DNA of 64,000 nt from Candidatus Mediterraneibacter quadrami (GTDB taxonomy: Bacteria > Bacillota > Clostridia > Lachnospirales > Lachnospiraceae): positions 17,034 through 81,033 of the forward strand of contig DWUU01000025.1 of NCBI GenBank assembly GCA_019120575.1, written 5' to 3'. Below the pieces are notes generated by a model that was given only the letters and a program-made list of their open reading frames with translations, was not told the origin of the DNA and made no database searches. Positions 18,527-26,762 of this stretch are shown here, piece by piece. Every line of letters begins with the position of its first letter. Position 1 is the stretch's first letter. Position numbers and translations under genes: made by a program.

Positions 18527-18559
18527 ATATCCGCGGCGGTCAGCCGCGGATATTTTTTT
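18527..18559 (+). terminator. Terminator of the ThrE-type gene, overlapping the potD 3' end
   Basis: ATATCCGCGG (18527-18536), 7-base loop, CCGCGGATAT (18544-18553), then seven T. The right arm encodes the last residues of potD on the other strand, and the potD stop lies in the loop. Confidence 0.8.
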
Positions 18560-20153
18560 CATATTCCTTTCTCTGGTCTTTTCTGCGGATCATCTTTCTC
18601 GGCCAGAACCGTCTCATGAACCAGATCCCCGCGATCAGGATCACTGCTGCGGCTGCAAGGATCACCCCCCAGTCAGACGCTGTGAGGGACGTCAGATCAA
18701 AGCATCTTACATTGACCCACATCTGGTTGATCTTCTGGTTGTTTTCCTGGTCAAAATACTGCATGACCACAGCCCGGTCCAGCACTTCCTGCGGCGGGTA
18801 CTGTGCGTAGAGCTGCCGGTCCGACTGATCAGCTTCCGCCGTTATGATATAGTCGGGATCTGCCGCATCCCCGGTGAAGAATGCGCCGGTCGGATACTCA
18901 ATCGTCTCTCCCGCATCATCCTCCGCCCCGTAGCACCAGTCTGCATAGGCGAAGATGATGTCGCTGTCGCCGCCTGCGATCACGGACGTGTAGCCGATGT
19001 AGTACATGTTGCGCACCACATTGTCCGGCCTTGAGACAAAGTTCATAAACGCCTCGGCCGCCTGCTGCTTCGCGGCATTTCCCGCGATCCCGTCTTTGAG
19101 CATGACCCATCCGTCGAACCAGACGTTGGTGCTCTCCTCCGGCACGGCGTAAGCCAGATAATAGTCATCGATCTCCGCCTGGTCGAGGGTATAGACCGCA
19201 TCACCCGACCACTGATAGTTGGCCAGCACTTTTCCGGTCACCATATCTGCCTTTCCGCTGTCCGACTCAAAGGAGTAGGCATTGGCTTTCATCTCTTTCA
19301 GGATATCCTCCGCCTTTTCCACGGTCTCATCGTCGGTCCGGTTCATCAGCTCCGCGATCCGCTCCAGACGATCCTCTGACCGGATAAAATCCGGATCCAT
19401 CAGTTCATCCTCAAAGAGAATCCCGAGCGCGGCAAAATAACTGTCACGGACATTGTCCTTGATCGTCACCTGGCCCCGGTACTGCGGATCGGCCAGCAGC
19501 GCCCAGCGGGACGCTTCCTCTTCTGTGATCTCGTCCGGGTTGTAGACGATACCGGTGGTCCCCCACATATAGCCTGCGGCATAAGTGCTCCAGGACTGCC
19601 CGTTTATCGTATTGGTGTCAAAGATGTTCCGGATATAATCCGACACGCCGCGGACATAATAGTTTTCCTCGATATCCTCATTGTAAAACTGCTCTGACAG
19701 AGGCTGCAGCCGGTCCTCGGCGATCAGTTTCATAAACATGTATTCAGACGGGCAGACCAGATCGAACTCATTCCCGAGGGTCATCTGGTTATAGAGATCT
19801 TCATTCGTTCCGAAGGTGGAATATTCGACCTCCACTTCCACGCCGTATGTATCAAGATACCACTGTTCAAAATCCTCGACCATGGAATTCTCACCGAGGA
19901 TGGATGTGCCCTCCCGGTCATCGAGTTCAATGATCTCCTCTTCATCCCAGCCGCCTTCATCGATATATTCTTCCCAGTTTGCGATCCGGAGGACCACTTT
20001 TTCATCCGGGGCGGATGCCCCGTCCCCGCCGGAAGCCGCCCGGGCCTCCCCGCCAGAGCCGGGATTCACAAGCGCGGTCAGGAGCGCCGCGCCGCACAGG
20101 CACGCGAAGAGGCGGACGGATGGTTTCTTTCGGTTTCTATTTTCTGCCGCCAT
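18540..20153 (-). CDS. potD: Polyamine ABC transporter substrate-binding protein PotD, with C-terminal membrane anchor
   Basis: 537 residues, long for PotD (about 350). An N-terminal signal segment (about 15-40, ending EARAASG) has no clean lipobox Cys. Next comes the PotD-type binding fold: RIANWEEYIDEG, EYSTFGTNEDLYNQM, DLVCPSEYMFMKL, WGTTGIVYNP. Near residues 490-510 is a hydrophobic stretch (DWGVILAAAAVILIAGIWF) followed by a strongly basic tail (RRFWPRKMIRRKDQR). The protein therefore looks anchored at its C-terminus rather than as a lipoprotein. It captures spermidine or putrescine outside the cell for PotABC. It overlaps potC by 17 bases. Confidence 0.93.
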   Translation of the reverse strand: MAAENRNRKKPSVRLFACLCGAALLTALVNPGSGGEARAASGGDGASAPDEKVVLRIANWEEYIDEGGWDEEEIIELDDREGTSILGENSMVEDFEQWYLDTYGVEVEVEYSTFGTNEDLYNQMTLGNEFDLVCPSEYMFMKLIAEDRLQPLSEQFYNEDIEENYYVRGVSDYIRNIFDTNTINGQSWSTYAAGYMWGTTGIVYNPDEITEEEASRWALLADPQYRGQVTIKDNVRDSYFAALGILFEDELMDPDFIRSEDRLERIAELMNRTDDETVEKAEDILKEMKANAYSFESDSGKADMVTGKVLANYQWSGDAVYTLDQAEIDDYYLAYAVPEESTNVWFDGWVMLKDGIAGNAAKQQAAEAFMNFVSRPDNVVRNMYYIGYTSVIAGGDSDIIFAYADWCYGAEDDAGETIEYPTGAFFTGDAADPDYIITAEADQSDRQLYAQYPPQEVLDRAVVMQYFDQENNQKINQMWVNVRCFDLTSLTASDWGVILAAAAVILIAGIWFMRRFWPRKMIRRKDQRKEYEKNIRG

Positions 20154-20958
20154 GGGCGCTCACCTCCTGTTTCTTCCCTGAGCCGGCGGATGCGGCGTTC
20201 ATGATCACCACCGCAAGGATCACGATCACGAAGATCACGGTGGAAAGCGCCCACAGCGCCGTCTTGATCTCCGTCTGGGACCCTCTTGTGGCGTTCACCA
20301 CATAAGTACTGATCGTGTCAAATGTAGCCGGCTTCGTGTATGTTGAAATAAAGTAGTCGTCCAGCGACAGCGTAATGGACAGCATGAACCCGGATACGAT
20401 CCCCGGGATGATCTGCGGGATCACGACTTTCCGGAGCGCCTGGAAGGGGGTGGCCCCCAGGTCCAGCGCCGCTTCATAGAGCCCGTTGTCCATCTGCTTC
20501 AGTTTCGGCATTACCGCCAGGTACACGAATGGCGTGCACAGCACGGAATGGCCGATCACCAGCGGCACAAATGTATCCTTATTAATGCCGAACACGATGA
20601 TCAGCATGATGCAGATGGAAAATGCAGTCACAACATCAGCATTGACCACCGGAATCCGGTTGGCCGTCTCCAGAGCCGCCCGCGTGGACGGTCTGGAGTA
20701 AAATGCGCCCACTGCGCCCAGCGTTCCGAGCACGGAAGCGATCAACGCCGCGCCCACCGCCAGCGCCAGCGTGCCGACGATCATGTCCCGCAGTTCTTCC
20801 ATCGTAAAAAGGGTCACATAATTCTGCAGGGAGAATCCCCGCACCGCGCCGATGGCCGTGGACTCCGTAAAACTGTAAAATGCAAGAATCAGCACCGGTA
20901 CGTACATAAAAAGCGCCACAAGGACAAGCCATGTATGGGAAAGGATCTTCTTCATCAT
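20137..20958 (-). CDS. potC: Polyamine ABC transporter permease PotC
   Basis: 273 residues with six hydrophobic segments. The EAA loop EAALDLGATPFQALRKVVIP (near 160-180) contacts the ATPase PotA. This is the second permease of the polyamine importer. The start overlaps the potB stop (ATGA), and the 3' end overlaps potD, so the operon is fully coupled. Confidence 0.95.
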   Translation of the reverse strand: MMKKILSHTWLVLVALFMYVPVLILAFYSFTESTAIGAVRGFSLQNYVTLFTMEELRDMIVGTLALAVGAALIASVLGTLGAVGAFYSRPSTRAALETANRIPVVNADVVTAFSICIMLIIVFGINKDTFVPLVIGHSVLCTPFVYLAVMPKLKQMDNGLYEAALDLGATPFQALRKVVIPQIIPGIVSGFMLSITLSLDDYFISTYTKPATFDTISTYVVNATRGSQTEIKTALWALSTVIFVIVILAVVIMNAASAGSGKKQEVSAHGGRK

Positions 20959-21752
20959 AATATCGCCCCCCTGTTCTCCGCGTCATTGGCTCCGCCGCGC
21001 CCGGTCACCCAGGATACCAGACAGATCAGGCCGAACAGGATCAGCGAGATCATGGAACCGTTATTCCAGTCATAGATATTAAAGTAGCTGCCGATCAGCG
21101 AGCCCATAATATAAGTACTGTTGTACATCATATCCAGGATAACATAGTTTGTCATGGCCGGCAGGAATGTCATCGTAATGCCGCTCACCACGCCCGGCAT
21201 GGACAGAGGCAGCGTCACACGCAGAAATACTTCCGCCTCTCCTGCACCGAGATCCCGGGCCGCCTCCAGCAGACTCTCATCCAGCTCCAGCAGCGTGGTA
21301 TAAAGCGGCAGGATCATAAACGGCAGAAAATCATAGGTCATGGCGATCACCGTATTCAGGAACGGATGCAGGGACAGGTTGCCCTCGATCACCGTCAGGA
21401 TCTCTTTGAGCGCCGTGATCCTCAAGGTAAAGTTGATCCACATCGGAAGGATAAAAAGCATCAGCAGGACCGGCCCCCGCTTCAGCCCGCTTCTCGCCAG
21501 CACATAGGCCGTCGGATAGGCGATCACAAGGCAGACCGCCGTCACGGCCGCCGCCGTCACGATGCTGTAGCAGAGCGTTCCGATGGTATTCCCGTTTGTA
21601 AAGAAACTGATCAGGTTGGCAAGAGTAAACTGCCCGCTGCCGTCCGTAAATGCATAATATACGATCACTGCCAGCGGCAGGACCACAAAACAGAACAGGA
21701 ACAGCGCATAGGGAATGCACAGCTGCTTCCTGCTGAACCGGAAATTTCTCAT
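20955..21752 (-). CDS. potB: Polyamine ABC transporter permease PotB
   Basis: 265 residues with six hydrophobic segments and the EAA loop EAARDLGAGEAEVFLRVTLP (near 165-185). It pairs with PotC to form the channel of the polyamine importer. The start overlaps the potA stop by four bases. Gene order A-B-C-D matches the E. coli potABCD operon. Confidence 0.95.
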   Translation of the reverse strand: MRNFRFSRKQLCIPYALFLFCFVVLPLAVIVYYAFTDGSGQFTLANLISFFTNGNTIGTLCYSIVTAAAVTAVCLVIAYPTAYVLARSGLKRGPVLLMLFILPMWINFTLRITALKEILTVIEGNLSLHPFLNTVIAMTYDFLPFMILPLYTTLLELDESLLEAARDLGAGEAEVFLRVTLPLSMPGVVSGITMTFLPAMTNYVILDMMYNSTYIMGSLIGSYFNIYDWNNGSMISLILFGLICLVSWVTGRGGANDAENRGAIL

Positions 21753-23191
21753 GGCTCCACCTGCTTTCTCTTCAGGACGATCTCCTCAGGGGGGATCATC
21801 AGGCTGACATGGTCGCCCTCATTCCACAGGTAATCTTCATCCAGCACGAAGTCTTCCTCTGAAGCCGTGCGGACCGTATAGTTGTAATGATTTCCCTTAT
21901 AGATAAAGGAGATGATATTTCCGCTCGCGCGGTATTCCCGCTCTTCGTCGCTCATGGACACAGCCCTGACCGGAATCTCCACGGTCACCGGCATGCCCGC
22001 CAGGCTGATCTCCCGGCCCTCCGGCGTAATGACGGACGCGTCTTCCCCCGCCCTTGAGCCCTCGTACAGCTGTGTAAGGTCGCACTCGTAATTGCCACCG
22101 GCAAATGCCACGCGGCCGTCTTTCGTGATCTCACCGTCAAATACATTGACCAGCACGCCCGCCGGCATGACATGGATCCCGTCCGGCTCGATGCACATGC
22201 CGATGCGGTCGCCCACTCTGGCACTCCGCGTGCTCTGAATCACGATCTCATTGTCCCCTTCCAGGAGCGCCGTGATCTCATAGTACATCCCTTTAAATAC
22301 GGACGAATCCACCACGCCCGTGATCTGCCCTTTCTCCGGCGTCGTGATCAGCACATCCTCCGGACGCACCACTACATCCACCCGGGTGTCCCTTGGCACA
22401 TTGTCCACACAGGGGAACGGGAAGCCCAGGAACCGGACGGTCATGGATGCTGCCATCTGGCCTTCGAAAATATTACTCTCCCCGATAAAGTCGGCCACAA
22501 AGGCATTCTTCGGCTCATTGTAGATCTCCTCCGGCGTACCGGTCTGCTGGATCATTCCGTCAGACATGACTACCACTTTATCGGACATGGTCAGCGCCTC
22601 TTCCTGGTCATGAGTCACATAGATAAAGGTGATCCCCAGCTGGTCATGCATAGACTTCAGCTCCAGCTGCATTTCCTTGCGCATCTTCAGATCCAGCGCG
22701 CCGAGCGGCTCGTCAAGGAGAAGGATATCCGGCTCGTTGACAATGGCCCTGGCGATGGCGATCCGCTGCTGCTGCCCGCCGGACAACGTGGAGATCCGGC
22801 GCTCCTCAAAGCCTTCCAGGTCCACAACTTCCAGGACGCTGCGGACTTTCTCCCGGATCTCATGCTCCGGCAGATGCTTCAGGTTCAGTCCGAACGCGAT
22901 ATTATCATAAACATTCAGGTGCGGGAACAGCGCATACCGCTGAAACACCGTATTGATCGGCCTTTTGTTTGGCGGCAGCTGGCTGATATCCTCGCCGTTT
23001 AAGAGAATCTGCCCCTCAGTCGGAAGATCAAAGCCCGCGATCATGCGGAGCGTGGTCGTCTTACCGCATCCTGACGGACCGAGGAACGTGACAAACTCCC
23101 CTTTCTTCACCGTCAGGTTGAAATCTTCCACTACAACCGTGTCGTCAAATACCTTTTTAATATTCTTTAATTCAATAATATTCTCACTCAC
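21749..23191 (-). CDS. potA: Polyamine ABC transporter ATP-binding protein PotA, extended C-terminus
   Basis: 480 residues against about 350-380 for most PotA. The ATPase part is complete: Walker A GPSGCGKTT (near 38), Q-loop, signature LSGGQQQR, Walker B DILLLDEPLGALD, and the switch His in VTHDQEE. After residue 240 comes a TOBE-like segment (VVVRPEDVLIT, then GMYYEITALLEGDNEIVIQS). About 100 residues later comes a second one (GNHYNYTVRT...GDHVSLMIPPEEIVL), so the regulatory domain looks duplicated. It is the first gene of the operon. Its promoter (23284-23312) places the transcript start at a palindrome. Confidence 0.94.
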   Translation of the reverse strand: MSENIIELKNIKKVFDDTVVVEDFNLTVKKGEFVTFLGPSGCGKTTTLRMIAGFDLPTEGQILLNGEDISQLPPNKRPINTVFQRYALFPHLNVYDNIAFGLNLKHLPEHEIREKVRSVLEVVDLEGFEERRISTLSGGQQQRIAIARAIVNEPDILLLDEPLGALDLKMRKEMQLELKSMHDQLGITFIYVTHDQEEALTMSDKVVVMSDGMIQQTGTPEEIYNEPKNAFVADFIGESNIFEGQMAASMTVRFLGFPFPCVDNVPRDTRVDVVVRPEDVLITTPEKGQITGVVDSSVFKGMYYEITALLEGDNEIVIQSTRSARVGDRIGMCIEPDGIHVMPAGVLVNVFDGEITKDGRVAFAGGNYECDLTQLYEGSRAGEDASVITPEGREISLAGMPVTVEIPVRAVSMSDEEREYRASGNIISFIYKGNHYNYTVRTASEEDFVLDEDYLWNEGDHVSLMIPPEEIVLKRKQVEP

Positions 23192-23233
23192 AGCAATGCC
23201 CCCTTACCATGCGTTTTTTCCAATGTACAATCA

Positions 23234-23280
23234 TAGCGTCAGTGTACAAGGGCGTATTGTCCCCTTGTACACTGACGCTA
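23234..23280. repeat. Palindromic element, copy 2 (5' end of the pot transcript)
   Basis: Perfect 19-base arms, 23234-23252 and 23262-23280, around a 9-base spacer. It shares TAGC[A/G]TCAGTGTACA[G/A]GGG with the copy at 18453-18500; both differing positions are changed in both arms, so pairing is kept. It lies directly downstream of the potA -10 box, covering the expected transcript start, and 43 bases before the potA ATG. Confidence 0.85.
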
Positions 23281-23283
23281 ATA

Positions 23284-23312
23284 AGTTTAGTGGAAGCATG
23301 CCCCCTTGTCAA
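23284..23312 (-). promoter_or_regulatory. Promoter of potABCD
   Basis: On the minus strand TTGACA (23307-23312), 17-base spacer, TAAACT (23284-23289). Transcription should begin near 23277, inside the palindrome. Confidence 0.65.
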
Positions 23313-23402
23313 CATTTTTCAGCGCTTTGACGACGATTTATGATACAATGTAACAGGAGCTGAAAAAAGCTTTCAAAATATGATGAAAAAGAGGATTTTA
23401 CC

Positions 23403-24008
23403 ATGAAATATAAGAATATCATCTTTGATTTTGGAAATGTAGTCGGACGCTTTGACGGACGTTATCTTTTAAGCCGTTTCTGCAGTTCAGAGGCGGACTG
23501 TGAACTCCTGGGCTCTGTGATCTTCCGGAAATGGAAGGAACTTGATGAAGGGACCATTGACTATGATGCATATGCTGAAGAATCGGTCCGTCTGCTGCCG
23601 GATTATCTGGCCGGCGCCGCCCGGAATTTCTTCCGGACCTGGCCCGACCACGTGGAACTGCTCGACGAGACTGTGGATTTTATAGGGGAGCTGACCCGCC
23701 GGAATGTACCGGTCTATCTTCTCTCCAACGCGTCCGTTTTCTTCGCGGACTACGCGCTGGAACATTACGGCGTACTGAAAAAATTCAGCGGCGTAGTATT
23801 CTCTGCGCCGCTGAAAACCGCAAAACCGGATCCTTCCATGTACCGGTATCTCTTTGAAACATATTCTCTTGATCCCGCCGAATGCTTCTTCATCGACGAC
23901 CTCCGGGAAAATATCGAGGCCGGCAGATCGCTCGGCATGGACGGGATCATTTTTGACGGGAATCTCGATACGGTAAAAACTGCGATCGGATGGAATCCAG
24001 AACCATAA
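23403..24008 (+). CDS. HAD-family phosphatase
   Basis: 201 residues. HAD motif I is IIFDFGNVVGRFD, with nucleophile Asp and general acid/base two residues on replaced by Gly (DFG rather than DxD), then a helical cap. Motif II is VYLLSNAS, the motif III Lys lies in KTAKPDPSMY, and motif IV is CFFIDDLRENIEAG. The FGNV pattern is common in the YihX-like HAD subgroup, which dephosphorylates sugar phosphates. AGAGG nine bases upstream supports the ATG. The 3' end overlaps the convergent lspA by 62 bases. Confidence 0.85.
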   Translation: MKYKNIIFDFGNVVGRFDGRYLLSRFCSSEADCELLGSVIFRKWKELDEGTIDYDAYAEESVRLLPDYLAGAARNFFRTWPDHVELLDETVDFIGELTRRNVPVYLLSNASVFFADYALEHYGVLKKFSGVVFSAPLKTAKPDPSMYRYLFETYSLDPAECFFIDDLRENIEAGRSLGMDGIIFDGNLDTVKTAIGWNPEP

Positions 24009-24438
24009 AAAACGCCCCCGCCGCGATATAAAAGTCAGCCAGATTATAAGTAAGCGCCGCCAGTTTCTTATTCTTCAGGCGGAAGCCGATATAATCGACC
24101 ACATGCCCGCGTACGAAGCGGTCGGCCGTATTGCTCCACGCTCCTGCAGCCGCCAGGCAGGATCCGGCTTTCTTAAGGGAGCCTTTCCTGAACAGCAGCG
24201 CTGCGCCGGCAGATACGGTCACCGCCGCCGAAGCGGCAAGAGACAGGATGCGCACCGTTTCCGGCTGCCCGGAGAGCAACCCCAGGCACATGCCCTTATT
24301 GTTTACCCGGCGCAGCACGACCGGCCCCGCCAGTTTCCGTTCTTCTTTTTCATCCTGCTTTTTCTCTGTCAGGGATTTCAGGATCTGATCGCCTGCACAC
24401 AGCCCGGCCGATCCGAGCAGATACCATCTCCGCTTCAT
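23947..24438 (-). CDS. lspA: Lipoprotein signal peptidase LspA (signal peptidase II)
   Basis: 163 residues with four hydrophobic segments. It cleaves prolipoprotein signal peptides in the membrane. Family motifs are present: GDQILKSL in helix 1, VNNKGMCLGLL, then AWSNTADRFVRGHVVDYI and YNLADFYIAAG, which carry the two catalytic Asp. It is somewhat diverged from textbook LspA (GNLIDR is SNTADR here), so a paralogue is possible. Its ATG touches the stop of the upstream zinc-ribbon gene. The 3' end overlaps the convergent HAD gene. Confidence 0.85.
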   Translation of the reverse strand: MKRRWYLLGSAGLCAGDQILKSLTEKKQDEKEERKLAGPVVLRRVNNKGMCLGLLSGQPETVRILSLAASAAVTVSAGAALLFRKGSLKKAGSCLAAAGAWSNTADRFVRGHVVDYIGFRLKNKKLAALTYNLADFYIAAGAFFMVLDSIRSQFLPYRDSRQK

Positions 24439-24899
24439 TATTCCGCTTTCTCCTCTGTATCTGCCGCCGGCTCCTCTGCCGCTTCTCCGGCTGCTTCGTC
24501 TGTATATTCATCCGCATCAGCCGTCTCCTTATCAGGTTTTTCAACCTTCTCGCCGCAGTACGGACAGTAGGTCATATCCTTCGCCACCATCTTCCCGCAC
24601 TTCGGACATTCGGATGCGCCTTTGATCTGCGCGATCTTCTTCTCATATTCGCCCATGGATGCTTCCCTGTCTCTGATCGCCTCGCAGAGCGCCTTCGCAT
24701 TTTCATCCACTTCTTCTCCCGCTTTATAGCGGTCATAGATCGTGCGGCCCAGTTCCATAAGGTCCACCGCATTGCCTCTTGCCAGATTGCGGACCTGGCT
24801 CTTCAGGCGCTGGATCTCGATCGCGTCTCCCGCCATGGCTGTCATATTTTCGGCTGTCTCGCCGATCCGTTTCCCAAGATCTTCCCAGAAATCTTTCAT
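24438..24899 (-). CDS. Zinc-ribbon protein with coiled-coil N-terminus
   Basis: 153 residues. A helical, charged N-terminal half (about 1-85) is probably coiled coil. A rubredoxin-like zinc ribbon CPKCGKMVAKDMTYCPYCG (about 100-118) follows, then a low-complexity acidic tail rich in Glu, Ala and Asp. No catalytic motif is seen. It leads a two-gene unit with lspA, and a promoter lies at 24933-24960. Function unknown; the ribbon suggests a scaffolding or sensing role. Confidence 0.75.
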   Translation of the reverse strand: MKDFWEDLGKRIGETAENMTAMAGDAIEIQRLKSQVRNLARGNAVDLMELGRTIYDRYKAGEEVDENAKALCEAIRDREASMGEYEKKIAQIKGASECPKCGKMVAKDMTYCPYCGEKVEKPDKETADADEYTDEAAGEAAEEPAADTEEKAE

Positions 24900-24932
24900 A
24901 CTGATTTTCTCCTTTCGTATAGAACTACATTA

Positions 24933-24960
24933 ATTATACCGCATTATCTGCCAACTTCAA
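24933..24960 (-). promoter_or_regulatory. Promoter of the zinc-ribbon/lspA unit
   Basis: On the minus strand TTGAAG (24955-24960), 16-base spacer, TATAAT (24933-24938). Confidence 0.65.
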
Positions 24961-25052
24961 TAAACCGGGACTGAATTTATACTTTTTTAACCTGTTCCGG
25001 CAGACGCCTGCATAAGGTATAAAAACAAGATGCTCTGAAAGGAACTATTCCT

Positions 25053-26762
25053 ATGCCATTTGATGTTGAAACATGCCGCGATGCCATCCTGTCCGAAGAG
25101 GTGCGGGACTTCATCGGGAATCATGTGCGCACCGCTTTTTTCAACGAAATCGCCGGCCGGGCGCTCTGCCGGCAGGACGCCGGCTTTGACTATACCTGCT
25201 ACTATCTTCCGGCTGATGCAGCGGATCCGGTCACCCTGTCCCGCTACTCCTACGATTCGATCCCGAAATGCTATGCCCCCGCCGACATTGCGTCTCTCAA
25301 TCAGGCCGGCATCCTCCCGGTCCAGAACTATCCCACCCTGCAACTGAACGGAAACGGCGTGCTCATCGGCTTCATGGACAGCGGGATTGATTACCGGTCC
25401 GGACTGTTCCGCCGCCTGGACGGGTCCACCCGGATCGAAGCCATCTGGGACCAGACGATCCAGAGCGGCACGCCGCCGGAGGCTTTCGCATACGGCAGTG
25501 AATATACACGGGACATGATCGACGAAGCGCTCCGGCTGGAAGACCCGCTCTCCCTCGTTCCATCTGTTGATGAGACCGGTCACGGCACTTACGCTGTCAG
25601 CCTGGCTGCCGGAGGAGCAGACGCACAGCAGCAGTTCCTCGGCGCTGCGCCTGAGGCATCCATCGCTGTTGTTAAGCTCAAGCAGGCAAAAAAATATCTC
25701 CGGGACTACTATTTCATTCCCGAAGATGTCACCTGCTATCAGGAGACTGACCTGATGCTTGGACTTCGCTATCTGAACGATCTGGCGGATAAACTTGGAC
25801 TCCCGCTGGTCGTGTGCATCACATGCTGCACCAGTATGGGCGGTCACATCGGCACGCTTCCTTTCCCGTTTCTGATCGACGGATACAGCACAAAAGCCAG
25901 TCACATCACGGTTACCGGCACCGGAAACGAAGCAGATCAGCGTCATCACTTCTACAGTACCATTGAACAGGATACCGGAACGGAAACCGTAGAACTGCGC
26001 GTCGGCGAAGGCGTCTCCGGTTTTACCATGGAACTGTGGACCGAGGTGCCAAACGTCCTGTCCATCTCCATTATTTCACCCTCCGGGGAAGACACATCCC
26101 GCATTCCCTTCCGGGCAGATTCCGGAACAGAGGCAGACTTTCTCTTTGAGCAGACAAAAGTCACCGTGGATTACCGGCTTCTGGTCGAGAAGAGCAGTTC
26201 TGAACTGGTATCATTCCGTTTTGACGCGCCTGCCCCCGGCATCTGGAAGATCCGGGTCGAACCTCTTTTCATCGCCGACGGCAGTTTTCACATATGGCTT
26301 CCTCTCACCGAATTTCTGGACGGCGAAGTTTTCTTTCTCGAATCTGATCCATACAGTACGCTGACCTGCCCGGCCACTGCGGAAACCCCGGTCGTGGCTG
26401 CCGCCTATAACGGGACTGCCGGCGCAGTATCCCAGACATCCGGCCGGGGATACACCCGGACCGGGCGGCGCCGGCCGGACATTGCCGCCCCCGGCGTGAA
26501 CATCACCGGAGCGCTGCCTGACGGCCGGTTCTCCGCCCGCTCCGGCTCCTGCGCCGCGGCGGCCATCACTGCCGGAGCCGTGGCCCTCATGCTGGAATGG
26601 CTCATATATACAGAAAAAGTCCCGGGCATCGACTCCTTCCAGATCAGAAGCCTTCTGATCCTGGGAGCCGTACGCCCGGGTACAATGGACTATCCGAACC
26701 GCGAGTGGGGGTACGGACAGCTGAATCTCTATAATACACTTGAAACCATGCGCCGGCTTTAA
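25053..26762 (+). CDS. Subtilisin-family (S8) protease homologue with Cys at the nucleophile position
   Basis: 569 residues. Subtilase fold with Asp109 in GFMDSGIDY, His177 in DETGHGTYAVS and the oxyanion Asn in GTGNEA. The usual nucleophile block (G-T-S-x-A) reads SGSCAAAAITAG, so Cys500 (codon TGC) stands where Ser is expected. A long insertion between His and the nucleophile (about 285-450) looks like a jelly-roll domain, as in clostridial Csp germination proteases. No signal peptide is seen. Csp proteins activate cortex hydrolases or act as pseudoprotease germinant sensors. No sleC or csp partner lies nearby. The gene overlaps the clpX 3' end by four bases. Confidence 0.88.
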   Translation: MPFDVETCRDAILSEEVRDFIGNHVRTAFFNEIAGRALCRQDAGFDYTCYYLPADAADPVTLSRYSYDSIPKCYAPADIASLNQAGILPVQNYPTLQLNGNGVLIGFMDSGIDYRSGLFRRLDGSTRIEAIWDQTIQSGTPPEAFAYGSEYTRDMIDEALRLEDPLSLVPSVDETGHGTYAVSLAAGGADAQQQFLGAAPEASIAVVKLKQAKKYLRDYYFIPEDVTCYQETDLMLGLRYLNDLADKLGLPLVVCITCCTSMGGHIGTLPFPFLIDGYSTKASHITVTGTGNEADQRHHFYSTIEQDTGTETVELRVGEGVSGFTMELWTEVPNVLSISIISPSGEDTSRIPFRADSGTEADFLFEQTKVTVDYRLLVEKSSSELVSFRFDAPAPGIWKIRVEPLFIADGSFHIWLPLTEFLDGEVFFLESDPYSTLTCPATAETPVVAAAYNGTAGAVSQTSGRGYTRTGRRRPDIAAPGVNITGALPDGRFSARSGSCAAAAITAGAVALMLEWLIYTEKVPGIDSFQIRSLLILGAVRPGTMDYPNREWGYGQLNLYNTLETMRRL

